Assembly (NCBI GenBank): GCA_002707085.1
Contig: PALY01000036.1
Span: 1-5,556 of the forward strand
DNA length: 5,556 nucleotides
Direction of reading: 5' to 3'
Source: Deltaproteobacteria bacterium
Lineage (GTDB): Bacteria > Myxococcota_A > UBA796
The position numbers and the translations under genes are program-made. Shown one piece after another: positions 1 to 5,556 of the stretch. Position 1 is the first letter of the stretch, and the number at the start of each line of letters is the position of its first letter. The notes under the pieces were generated by a model. That model ran no database searches and was not told the DNA's origin. It was given only the letters and a program-made list of their open reading frames with translations.

Positions 1-360
1 GCTCCACACCTGACGTCCACTGAGGTCGAAAATCTCAACCCCGATCTCGCGTGCGACGTTGAGATTCCCCAGGGCGAAGCGAACGGTCGCCTGGTCGTTT
101 ATACCGTCGCCGTTGGGCGTGAATGGGTTGGGTCCGATCTGAACCCCCTGGATTACGCGGTTGGATAAGGGGACTGAAATACTGAGCGCGGTGCCCGGGC
201 GCAGTTTAGTGGCATCGCCGGGATCGACTTGTTGCCATGTCTCGGGGAAAGCCGAATCGCGAATCGCCGCGTCGATGGTGGTGCCGTTGAGCAGCACCGA
301 GGCCATAAAGCGCACGCGGACTAGTTCGCCGGCAGCGATGATCGAGCCGCGCTGGAGCAA
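1..360 (-). CDS. Partial secreted/surface protein, C-terminal FlgD-like or sorting-type module (both ends missing)
   Basis: The minus strand is open from the left edge to about position 360 and reads as a recognisable protein segment. A beta-rich stretch (RVRFMASVLLNGTTIDAAIRD) is followed by VDPGDATKL and then GPNPFTPNGDGIND, with VEIFDLSGRQVWS at the window edge. The NPFTPNGDGxND loop, a beta domain and IFDLSGR form the usual layout of FlgD-like Ig / gliding-motility-type C-terminal modules on exported proteins. The acidic and Asn residues of NGDGIND suggest a calcium site (inference). The domain should run on for some tens of residues beyond position 1. No start codon, RBS or signal peptide is visible: the frame continues upstream only to a TAG near 452-454, and that extension does not look like this family. 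The 5' part of the gene is therefore missing. G+C (~61% by hand count) is higher than in the neighbouring sequence. I am fairly sure of the module type but cannot name the protein. Confidence 0.75.
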   Translation of the reverse strand, partial: MLQRGSIIAAGELVRVRFMASVLLNGTTIDAAIRDSAFPETWQQVDPGDATKLRPGTALSISVPLSNRVIQGVQIGPNPFTPNGDGINDQATVRFALGNLNVAREIGVEIFDLSGRQVWS

Positions 361-534
361 GTTGCAGCCGAGGTCGTGAAGAGTGTGGTCCTCTTGGAGA
401 ACCTTAAAGCCTTTGATGACCTTGCTGAGATCAAGACCAAAGACGAGCAGCTATTCCTCGACATCGTAGGAGATGCCGCCCACGCACTCAGGGGGCTCAG
501 AATCGCAACAGGAGACGGTGAAGTCTATTACTGA
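361..534 (+). CDS. 3' end of an unidentified protein, 5' part missing at the junction
   Basis: On the plus strand a frame runs to a TGA at 532-534 and reads as a natural protein end: EVVKSVVLLENLKAFDDLAE, then IKTKDEQLFLDIVGDAAHAL, then RGLRIATGDGEVYY. The first half looks like an amphipathic helix. The frame is formally open from 325, just after a TAG at 322-324. However, the bases before about 360 are better explained as the opposite-strand secreted-protein fragment, and there is no ATG in frame (only GTG codons such as 376-378, without a good RBS). I therefore read it as the last ~57 codons of a gene whose beginning was lost at the junction. Its stop overlaps the stop of the convergent minus-strand gene (TAA at 528-530) by 7 bases, a natural convergent arrangement. 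I do not recognise the family. Coding status rests on peptide plausibility only. Confidence 0.5.
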   Translation, partial: VAAEVVKSVVLLENLKAFDDLAEIKTKDEQLFLDIVGDAAHALRGLRIATGDGEVYY

Positions 535-1643
535 GTCGGAATTTCGTGTCCTGCACGAACAGCAAGAACCATCTCTGTTACAGCCGCCAACTGTCGTTCA
601 GTCCAAACCCGAAAGAAGGGAATGTCTGCGCCGACCAAACCTGCACGCAGCGCTAAACCTGTATGACGGGCGGCTTTACGTTCCGCCTCCCATCCTGCAG
701 ATTCAGCCACATAAGCAGCCACATCCAAAGCCAACAACCAAGTCGCACGCGCGGGTCCAGCCAACGACTGATTCGCCGCATCAACCACTTCGGATGCAAT
801 CCTCTGTCGCTTATCGGCATCATCTCGTGCAAGTTCACTGGTGACGGCTGCGATGCATTTATCAATTGCTGGGTTGGCTATCTGCTCTTCAATCTTAAAT
901 GGAAGCTTGTGCGCGCCATCAACCAATGGCACCACATTTTCCAGTTCTTTTCTATCGAGTTCCGTTTCTTGTTTGGACAAAGGGTCCATCATGCGGGCTG
1001 CATTTTGAGTGCCCTCAGGTACAGATTGAAGCATGCGCCCCCAACCATTAGGCTGGCGGTTTCCACCTTCACGAAAAGCCCGTTCTGTGAAGTGTAGCGC
1101 CACATGAAAAGGCACCTCAAACAGATTGGGATCTTTGACTGCATTTGCGACAATATCTCTGGTCTGAGAGCGGCCAGTAAGGGCATGATCCGCATCTTGG
1201 TATCCCTGGCCTGAGCCAGCAACCCCTGCAGAAACGCAGGCGCCTTCTCGATTATGAGCAATCATAATGTACGGGAAATATCCATCCCCTTGGGGCAGAC
1301 CGATAAAGCCCATCGGAGGCGGCACAACCACCTCTTCTGCACCAAGACTCCAACCGCTCTCGTTTTGGTCTGCTATCACCTCATGGCCCGTCGACTTCAA
1401 CACATGAAGCGCGGAACCGGCAGCTTTGCGAATCTGTTTATCCTTGGCTTTCTTCGCCTCCTGAAGTCGCTCGACCATCCCCATGCGTTTTGCGGCTTCA
1501 ACAGCGACCAGAGCGACGTCTATATCGAGACCATCCACGTCAACACTGCCGGTAGCCAACCAACTTGCACCAGGGCTCTTCGTCTTGTCTGTCTCCAACT
1601 CTTCCAGCAATGCGACTACTTTCTCAAAATCAACCTTGCTCAC
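528..1643 (-). CDS. Uncharacterised 371-residue soluble protein, translationally coupled to maeB
   Basis: I do not recognise this family. The protein starts with GTG at 1643, whose GTGA overlaps the TGA stop of maeB by 4 bases, so it is very probably translated by coupling from the malic enzyme mRNA. Residues 1-90 look helical, with a lysine/arginine-rich HEAT-like helix pair around 67-89 (KDKQIRKAAGSALHVL). Residues 95-180 are richer in beta-type and Gly/Pro sequence (VVVPPPMGFIGLPQGDGY). Residues 215-371 are again helical and rich in Ala and Glu. There are only two cysteines (C136 and C243), no signal peptide and no membrane segment, so a cytosolic location is expected. No nucleotide-binding or catalytic motif stands out. 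The shared transcript with maeB is the only hint of a role, and that is weak. Its TAA overlaps the end of a convergent plus-strand frame. The length and uninterrupted frame make it clearly a real gene. Confidence 0.85.
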   Translation of the reverse strand: MSKVDFEKVVALLEELETDKTKSPGASWLATGSVDVDGLDIDVALVAVEAAKRMGMVERLQEAKKAKDKQIRKAAGSALHVLKSTGHEVIADQNESGWSLGAEEVVVPPPMGFIGLPQGDGYFPYIMIAHNREGACVSAGVAGSGQGYQDADHALTGRSQTRDIVANAVKDPNLFEVPFHVALHFTERAFREGGNRQPNGWGRMLQSVPEGTQNAARMMDPLSKQETELDRKELENVVPLVDGAHKLPFKIEEQIANPAIDKCIAAVTSELARDDADKRQRIASEVVDAANQSLAGPARATWLLALDVAAYVAESAGWEAERKAARHTGLALRAGLVGADIPFFRVWTERQLAAVTEMVLAVRAGHEIPTQ

Positions 1644-3907
1644 TTGGTACCCCGACCGCGAGCAATGACTTGATTCACTGTGATGGCAGCCATGTTGACA
1701 ATATCGTCTACGGTAGAACCCAGAGCAAGCGCGTTCACCGGATGGGAAAGACCAATCAACACAGGCCCCACCGCTGTAGCCCCTCCCAGTTCTCGGAGCA
1801 GTTTATAGGCAATATTGCCACTGCCTAAGTCTGGGAAAATCAACACATTTGCTCGTCCTGCAATCGTGCTGAATGGAAAGTCATTCTCGGCCCGTGTCGG
1901 GTTGACCGCAGTGTCTGCCTGCATCTCTCCATCCACTTCCAACTCTGGATCGCATTCTTGAAGGATGGACACCGCTTTGGCAACCTTGTCGACCTCGGGA
2001 AACCCACGGCTTTCACCAAAATCTGAATATGAAAGCATGGCTACCCTGGGTGTATCCCCAAACTGTCGCGCCACTGCAGCCGTGTTTTGAGCTATCTGTG
2101 CCAGGGTCTCGGCATCAGGGTTTGCATTCACTGTACAGTCTCCAAAATAGAACCGCCGACCCTTGAAGAGCATGACATACACACCGCTAATGACCGAAAC
2201 CTGCTCACCCTTTCCAAGCACCTGAAGGGCTGGACGAATTGTATCGGCGTACGGTGTAGCAAGACCACCCAACAATCCATCCGCGTCCCCCTGCCGGACC
2301 ATCATCATTCCATACGTTGTCCGACTGCGAAGCGCCTGCCGAACAGCACTCAAGGTCATGCCTTTTCTCTGCCGATCTTTCCACAACGCATTTGCATACG
2401 ATTCAAAGTGATCATCTTCGATCTGCTCAACTATCTCTACCCCCGTCAAATCCACATTGTGCTGTTCTGCACGATTGAGGATTTTCCACTCCTGACCAAC
2501 CAATACCGGTTGGCAGATCTTTTCATCCACAAGGATTTGTGCAGCGCGTAGAATTTTTGCATTCGCCCCTTCCGGAAAGACAATCCGTGCATTGTGGCCT
2601 CGTGCCTGATTGATAAGCGGACGAATCACCTCTTTAGACCGCTCAAGCATGCCTTCCAGCCGTTGACGGTAAAGATCCATGTCGGCAATCGGTTGCCGTG
2701 CGACTCCACTCGCAGCAGCCGCCTCAGCCACCGCAGGTGCCACCCACAGCAAAACACGGGGATCGAACGGTTTTGGGATCAGGTAATCATCACCAAATTC
2801 CAAATGTTCGAGTCCGTATGCCGTTAATACGATGTCCGGAACATCTGTCCGGGCCAAATCAGCCAACGCTCGCACACCCGCAACCTTCATCTCATCGGTG
2901 ATCTTTCGCGCTCTGCAGTCCAGGGCTCCGCGAAAAATAAAAGGGAATCCCAAAACATTGTTCACTTGATTTGGGAAGTCTGACCGTCCCGTCGCAACAA
3001 TGGCGTCCGGTACAGCTGCCTTGGCATCGTCTGGCGTGATTTCAGGATCGGGGTTGGCCATGGCAAACACGATGGGACGTGTGGCCATTCCTTTGACCAT
3101 GTCGCCTTTGAGCAGTCCACCCACGGACAGGCCCATGAACACATCCTTACCCTTCAACGTGTCACCGAGATTCAATCGAGGACCAGGCTGCGCCCATTCA
3201 AGCTTTTCAGGCGTCAAATTGTCCCGTTCGGTGGCAATCAAACCTTTGGAGTCACACATGAATATGTTTTCTTTCTTTACACCCAGCAGTATGACCAAAC
3301 GGGCTGTCGCCATGGCTGCAGCACCCGCACCAGAAAAGACGATGGTGGTGGTTTCAAGCGAGCGTCCAGACACTTCACAAGCGTTGCACAATGCAGCCGC
3401 CGCAATCATTGCGGTTCCGTGCTGATCATCATGAAAGACAGGAATATCCAACTCGTCTTGCAGCCGTCTTTCAATTTCAAAGCACTCTGGGGCGCGAATG
3501 TCTTCGAGGTTGATGCCACCAAATGTGGGTGCGATGGCTTTTACCGCCGCAATAAAGCCTTCTGTGTCTGTCGAATCAACTTCGATGTCAAACACATCGA
3601 TATCGGCAAACTTCTTAAAGAGGTTGGCTTTACCTTCCATTACAGGCTTTCCAGCCAAAGCTCCGATATTCCCCAGTCCCAAGACCGCGGTACCATCGGT
3701 AATTACGGCAACAAGATTTCCCTTGGCCGTGTATTCATATGCTTTTTCAGGATCTGCATGGATTTCCCTACAAGGTTCTGCAACTCCTGGCGTATATGCC
3801 AAAGCCAAGTCTCTTTGAGTAAGGAGGGGTTTCGAGGCTGTGACCTCAATTTTGCCCTTTCGTCCACGTGAATGGTAATCGAGGGCCTGTTCGCGAATTT
3901 TGCTCAT
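1640..3907 (-). CDS. maeB: NADP-dependent malic enzyme, MaeB type (malic enzyme fused to phosphotransacetylase-like domain)
   Basis: This 755-residue protein catalyses oxidative decarboxylation of L-malate to pyruvate in the cytosol, probably with NADP+, linking the TCA cycle to pyruvate and NADPH supply. The malic enzyme N-terminal domain holds [10 protein letters not shown] with the catalytic Tyr38 and [15 protein letters not shown] with the probable catalytic Lys93. Metal-binding acidic residues lie in [10 protein letters not shown] (E135, D136) and FHDDQHGT (D160, D161). The NAD(P)-binding domain starts near 185 with the Rossmann motif [10 protein letters not shown] (193-198) and includes ANPDPEI (284-290). 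From about 430 to the end there is a phosphate acetyl/butyryltransferase-like domain ([16 protein letters not shown]). In MaeB proteins this domain is generally regarded as regulatory, sensing acetyl-CoA, rather than catalytic. E. coli MaeB is about 759 residues, so this copy is full length. ATG at 3907 has an AGAGGA ribosome site 6 nt upstream and its own promoter. NADP preference is assumed from the family, not read from a residue. Confidence 0.96.
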   Translation of the reverse strand: MSKIREQALDYHSRGRKGKIEVTASKPLLTQRDLALAYTPGVAEPCREIHADPEKAYEYTAKGNLVAVITDGTAVLGLGNIGALAGKPVMEGKANLFKKFADIDVFDIEVDSTDTEGFIAAVKAIAPTFGGINLEDIRAPECFEIERRLQDELDIPVFHDDQHGTAMIAAAALCNACEVSGRSLETTTIVFSGAGAAAMATARLVILLGVKKENIFMCDSKGLIATERDNLTPEKLEWAQPGPRLNLGDTLKGKDVFMGLSVGGLLKGDMVKGMATRPIVFAMANPDPEITPDDAKAAVPDAIVATGRSDFPNQVNNVLGFPFIFRGALDCRARKITDEMKVAGVRALADLARTDVPDIVLTAYGLEHLEFGDDYLIPKPFDPRVLLWVAPAVAEAAAASGVARQPIADMDLYRQRLEGMLERSKEVIRPLINQARGHNARIVFPEGANAKILRAAQILVDEKICQPVLVGQEWKILNRAEQHNVDLTGVEIVEQIEDDHFESYANALWKDRQRKGMTLSAVRQALRSRTTYGMMMVRQGDADGLLGGLATPYADTIRPALQVLGKGEQVSVISGVYVMLFKGRRFYFGDCTVNANPDAETLAQIAQNTAAVARQFGDTPRVAMLSYSDFGESRGFPEVDKVAKAVSILQECDPELEVDGEMQADTAVNPTRAENDFPFSTIAGRANVLIFPDLGSGNIAYKLLRELGGATAVGPVLIGLSHPVNALALGSTVDDIVNMAAITVNQVIARGRGTK

Positions 3908-3913
3908 GAATTT

Positions 3914-3919
3914 TCCTCT
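3914..3919 (-). promoter_or_regulatory. Ribosome binding site of maeB
   Basis: AGAGGA lies 6 nt before the ATG at 3907 on the minus strand. This is a good Shine-Dalgarno match at a normal distance and fixes the maeB start. Confidence 0.8.
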
Positions 3920-3930
3920 GAAGTGCGGTT

Positions 3931-3959
3931 GTTCTACCTGTAGCGTAAGACGGGGTCAA
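3931..3959 (-). promoter_or_regulatory. Sigma70-like promoter of the maeB unit
   Basis: On the minus strand a TTGACC -35 box (3954-3959) is separated by exactly 17 nt from a TAGAAC -10 box (3931-3936). The pair sits between the rnpB terminator and the maeB start and would give a leader of about 15-20 nt containing the ribosome site. It is the only good promoter-like pair in this short gap. No operator-like repeat is obvious around it. Confidence 0.65.
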
Positions 3960-3965
3960 CCCAAC

Positions 3966-3999
3966 AAAAAAAACGGCCTCTCGCCGAAGCGAGAAGCCG
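3966..3999 (-). terminator. Intrinsic terminator of rnpB
   Basis: On the minus strand an 11-bp stem (CGGCTTCTCGC with GCGAGAGGCCG, one G-T pair) closes a TTCG tetraloop and is followed directly by eight T residues. This is a textbook Rho-independent terminator. It begins 2 nt past the 3' strand of the RNase P RNA P1 helix and separates rnpB from the maeB promoter. Confidence 0.95.
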
Positions 4000-4000
4000 G

Positions 4001-4437
4001 CTCAAGAACACCATAAGCCGAGTCCTGTTCTATGGCTCGGTCTCCCTCGCCACAGTGGTGATCATTCATCTAGGTCTGCTGTTACCAACAGACTCAAGCA
4101 GCCAACCCGGAGATCTCAGGCGGGCACCCTCAAACATCTCGCTATTTGGCCTTGCTCCGGATGGGGTTTACCTGGCCACCTCTGTCTCCAGAGATGCCGG
4201 TGCGCTCTTACCGCACCCTTTCAGCCTTACCGATTCTTCGAAAAGAACCCCGACTGTCTCCAAACCTCGACCAAATGGATGGGTCTGAAGCCAAACCGGA
4301 CCCGTAGGTGGCGGTCTACTCTCTGTTGCACTTGCCTTCGGGTCACCCCGACTGGTCGTTATCCAGCACCCTGCCCGATGGAGCTCGGACTTTCCTCCCG
4401 TCACTATGGTGACCGGCGATCACCTGTTATTCTTGAA
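4001..4437 (-). ncRNA. rnpB: RNase P RNA, bacterial type A
   Basis: This is the catalytic RNA of RNase P, which with the RnpA protein trims 5' leaders from precursor tRNAs. The minus strand holds the universal signatures. GAGGAAAGTCCGAGCTCC (complement of 4380-4397) is the 5' P4 region, and CAACAGAGAGTAGACCGCC follows. GAAAGGGTGCGGTAAGAGCG is the P11/P12 region (about 4203-4223). GGAGCAAGGCCAAATAG and CCTAGATGAATGA are present, and ACAGGACTCGGCTTA is the 3' P4 region near the end. A P1 helix pairs TTCAAGAATAAC (5' end, to 4437) with GGTGTTCTTGAG (3' end, from 4001), which sets the ends to within a few bases. The size, about 437 nt, suits type A. A GGTTGG segment after CTCCGG corresponds to the P15 loop that pairs with the tRNA CCA end. 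Reading frames across this region are incidental. Confidence 0.97.
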
Positions 4438-4446
4438 CAAACACAG

Positions 4447-4474
4447 GCTATGCTTCTTCGGCCTCTTCGTCCAA
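4447..4474 (-). promoter_or_regulatory. Possible rnpB promoter inside the end of the zinc-ribbon gene
   Basis: rnpB begins only about 10 nt after the upstream stop codon, so any promoter of its own must lie in that coding end. On the minus strand TTGGAC (4469-4474) and CATAGC (4447-4452) are 16 nt apart and would start RNA near 4440, close to the P1 5' end. Each box matches only about half of the consensus, so this is a candidate. The alternative is processing from a longer tRNA/zinc-ribbon transcript. Confidence 0.28.
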
Positions 4475-5173
4475 CTGTGGGTCTGGCAACAACCATCGAT
4501 TGCATCCACGACATTGATGCACACGACGCCCTTGGGACACTTCTAAATAAACCTGACTACCAGCGGACACGTGACAAGCACCGCAGGAATGTCCACTAAA
4601 GTATGCAACGGGTGCTTTGGTGCGTTTACGAAAATCTTCGTAAACAATCGCCTGTTCTCTCATAAGCTCAGCCAGTGCCGCAACTCGACGTGGCATCAAG
4701 GTCTCAATTTCTGTTCGGGCCATACGTCCGACCCGAACCCATTCGGCATGCGCGGTCCCACGTTCACCCTCCAGACGACTTATCTCCGCTCCCAAGTGCG
4801 CAATACGACCGATGTGATCGTCTCGTTGCTCCATCAATTCCAACACCGAGTTTTCCAGTTCATCAACCTTCTCTGTACATTGGAGCAACTGCCGCTCGAC
4901 CGTCACGTAGTCGAGTTCACTGCCGCCTTCTAAAAGCTTTGCAGTCCTATCTCTTCGAATGATGTATCGGTCCAGCTCTTGTTGAACAGTGGACTCTTCC
5001 ACAACCACCTTCTGCAACAAGGCTTCTTGCTCTTTCTGTTCTTCCGAACGCGCGGAAGTCTGTTGGTCAATGTCGGTGACGACTGCTTTTAAGTCGGCTG
5101 CAGTCTTGCGGGCTTGATCAATCAACTGATCAAGCTCCCACAGACGAACAATCAAGACCATATCTGCGTGCAC
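4448..5173 (-). CDS. Coiled-coil protein with C-terminal C4 zinc ribbon (DUF164 / zf-RING_7 family)
   Basis: The product has a long charged helical coiled coil over about residues 5-165, beginning VLIVRLWELDQLIDQA and rich in Glu, Gln, Lys and Leu. It ends in a four-cysteine zinc ribbon: C197 and C200 in HSCGACHV, C221 and C224 in QCRGCNRWL, then an acidic tail. This is the layout of the DUF164 / C4-type zinc-ribbon family, usually about 240 residues. A nucleic-acid-associated role has been suggested for the family but its function is not established. I place the start at GTG 5173, giving 241 residues, because GGAG lies 5 nt upstream of it. The ATG at 5161 is the main alternative but lacks a well-spaced ribosome site. 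The open frame continues to 5221, but that part is translated tRNA. The gene starts 18 nt after the tRNA and is probably cotranscribed with it. Its stop sits about 10 nt before rnpB. Confidence 0.9.
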   Translation of the reverse strand: MHADMVLIVRLWELDQLIDQARKTAADLKAVVTDIDQQTSARSEEQKEQEALLQKVVVEESTVQQELDRYIIRRDRTAKLLEGGSELDYVTVERQLLQCTEKVDELENSVLELMEQRDDHIGRIAHLGAEISRLEGERGTAHAEWVRVGRMARTEIETLMPRRVAALAELMREQAIVYEDFRKRTKAPVAYFSGHSCGACHVSAGSQVYLEVSQGRRVHQCRGCNRWLLPDPQLDEEAEEA

Positions 5174-5178
5174 ACAAT

Positions 5179-5182
5179 CTCC
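5179..5182 (-). promoter_or_regulatory. Ribosome binding site that decides the zinc-ribbon gene start
   Basis: GGAG on the minus strand is 5 nt before GTG 5173 and 17 nt before ATG 5161. The spacing favours the GTG start. It lies in the short spacer just after the tRNA 3' end. Confidence 0.6.
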
Positions 5183-5191
5183 GTCAAAGGG

Positions 5192-5265
5192 TGGGCCCAC
5201 CAGGACTCGAACCTGGGACACTCCGGTTATGAGCCGGGTGCTCTAACCAACTGAGCTATGGGCCC
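5192..5265 (-). tRNA. tRNA with CAU anticodon, probably tRNA-Ile2 (lysidine type), otherwise elongator tRNA-Met
   Basis: The 74-nt minus-strand sequence folds as a complete cloverleaf. It has a perfect 7-bp acceptor stem GGGCCCA/TGGGCCC, a GCTC/GAGC D stem, anticodon loop CTCATAA, CCAGG/CCTGG T stem with TTCGAGT loop, and discriminator A. It is not the initiator: position 1-72 is paired (G-C) and the anticodon stem lacks the three G-C pairs next to the loop. C4-G69 and C5-G68 in the acceptor stem, with A37, A38 and C29-G41, match features known for the Ile2 tRNA modified by TilS; E. coli elongator Met has U4-A69 and A5-U68. The top anticodon-stem pair (27-43) is a C/A mismatch. The 3' CCA is not encoded (ACC is followed by C), so CCA addition is needed. 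A CAU tRNA downstream of rpoD also occurs in other proteobacteria. Confidence 0.97.
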
Positions 5266-5284
5266 CCGAAGACGGGTAACACAG

Positions 5285-5310
5285 AAACGCCAGCGTGAAC
5301 GCTGGCGTTT
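5285..5310 (-). terminator. Terminator hairpin after rpoD
   Basis: A perfect 11-bp inverted repeat (AAACGCCAGCG, TTCA loop on the minus strand, CGCTGGCGTTT) lies 18 nt after the rpoD stop. Only the three T residues of the stem itself plus a mixed T-rich tail (CTGTGTT) follow, so termination may be partial. That would let some transcription pass into the tRNA, for which no separate promoter is evident in the 19 bases between the hairpin and the tRNA. Confidence 0.7.
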
Positions 5311-5328
5311 ACAATGAAAAACTAAATT

Positions 5329-5556
5329 TTAGTTTTCAATAAAAGAAGCCAATCTCTTACTCCGAGACGGGTGCCGCAACTTACGAAGCGCCTTTGCTTC
5401 AATCTGGCGAATACGCTCACGGGTAACATCGAAGTCTTGGCCAACTTCTTCCAACGTATGGTCAGAAACCTCACCGATACCAAACCGCATCCGCAAGACA
5501 CGTTCTTCACGAGGAGTCAAAGTAGCGAGCACTTTCCGAGCTGTCTCACCCAGGCT
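5329..5556 (-). CDS. rpoD: RNA polymerase principal sigma factor RpoD, C-terminal 75 residues (partial)
   Basis: The frame is open to the right edge and ends at TAA 5329-5331. The 75 residues cover sigma region 4.2. [16 protein letters not shown] is followed by [20 protein letters not shown], the helix-turn-helix that reads the -35 element. The tail [20 protein letters not shown], which contacts the beta flap and activators, is typical of group 1 sigma70 factors. Role: the housekeeping sigma subunit, directing RNA polymerase core to TTGACA / TATAAT promoters. The conserved HPSRS tail close to the end argues for the primary factor rather than RpoS or another group 2 sigma. The start and regions 1-3 lie outside the window. 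Confidence 0.97.
   Translation of the reverse strand, partial: SLGETARKVLATLTPREERVLRMRFGIGEVSDHTLEEVGQDFDVTRERIRQIEAKALRKLRHPSRSKRLASFIEN

Noticed and set aside
161..379. 72-residue plus-strand open frame starting with ATG
   Set aside because: It lies antisense to the recognisable NPFTPNGDGIND-containing segment, and its own peptide has no family-like character.
473..1673. Plus-strand and alternative minus-strand frames inside the 371-residue gene
   Set aside because: They overlap a longer frame that is coupled to maeB by a GTGA overlap, and their peptides are low-quality shadows.
2087..3871. Several plus-strand open frames of 60-155 codons opposite maeB
   Set aside because: The minus strand over this whole stretch encodes a full-length malic enzyme with all expected motifs; the antisense frames are its shadows.
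4055..4599. Plus- and minus-strand open frames of 77-106 codons across the RNase P RNA
   Set aside because: The sequence matches the conserved core of RNase P RNA throughout, so these frames are incidental.
5322..5510. 62-residue minus-strand frame inside rpoD
   Set aside because: It is an out-of-frame shadow of the clear sigma region 4 coding sequence.
1..5556. CRISPR array, insertion sequence, phage attachment site or new defence system
   Set aside because: No regularly spaced repeats, transposase or integrase motifs or terminal inverted repeats were seen. The tRNA is intact and has no visible duplicate of its 3' end elsewhere in the window.

Overview
The window is bacterial. Everything right of about position 375 reads leftward (minus strand), apart from one short plus-strand gene end. 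In order of transcription from the right edge there are: the 3' end of rpoD (principal sigma factor, region 4); its terminator; a tRNA with a CAU anticodon; a coiled-coil protein with a C4 zinc ribbon (DUF164 / zf-RING_7 type); the RNase P RNA gene rnpB with a very clear intrinsic terminator; and a two-gene unit of maeB-type malic enzyme and an unrecognised 371-residue protein, joined by a 4-base stop/start overlap. The rpoD tail, the type A RNase P RNA and the MaeB hybrid enzyme all look proteobacterial in the broad sense. A member of the former Deltaproteobacteria is a reasonable guess, because a DUF164 protein close to rpoD and rnpB is familiar there, but the sequence does not settle the taxon.

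The right part is housekeeping information machinery: sigma factor, tRNA, a probable accessory protein and RNase P RNA. The genes are packed tightly. The zinc-ribbon gene starts 18 nt after the tRNA, and rnpB starts about 10 nt after the zinc-ribbon stop codon. maeB opens a new transcription unit with its own sigma70-like promoter just downstream of the rnpB terminator.

The leftmost 360 bases or so differ from the rest. By hand count they are about 61% G+C, against about 53% for the next 180 bases. On the minus strand they encode part of a secreted-protein C-terminal module with the signature NPFTPNGDGIND, as found on exported or surface proteins with FlgD-like or sorting-type C-terminal domains. 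The next bases (about 361-534) read on the plus strand as the last ~57 residues of another protein, which converges on the 371-residue gene with a 7-base overlap. Both fragments lose their upstream (5') halves at the same place, about 343-380. Two genes cut off back to back, with a composition change, point to a chimeric junction: either a misassembly or a real rearrangement. This is the most important point in the window.

I found no CRISPR array, transposase, or convincing new defence or mobile system. Apart from the junction, the least characterised element is the protein translationally coupled to maeB.
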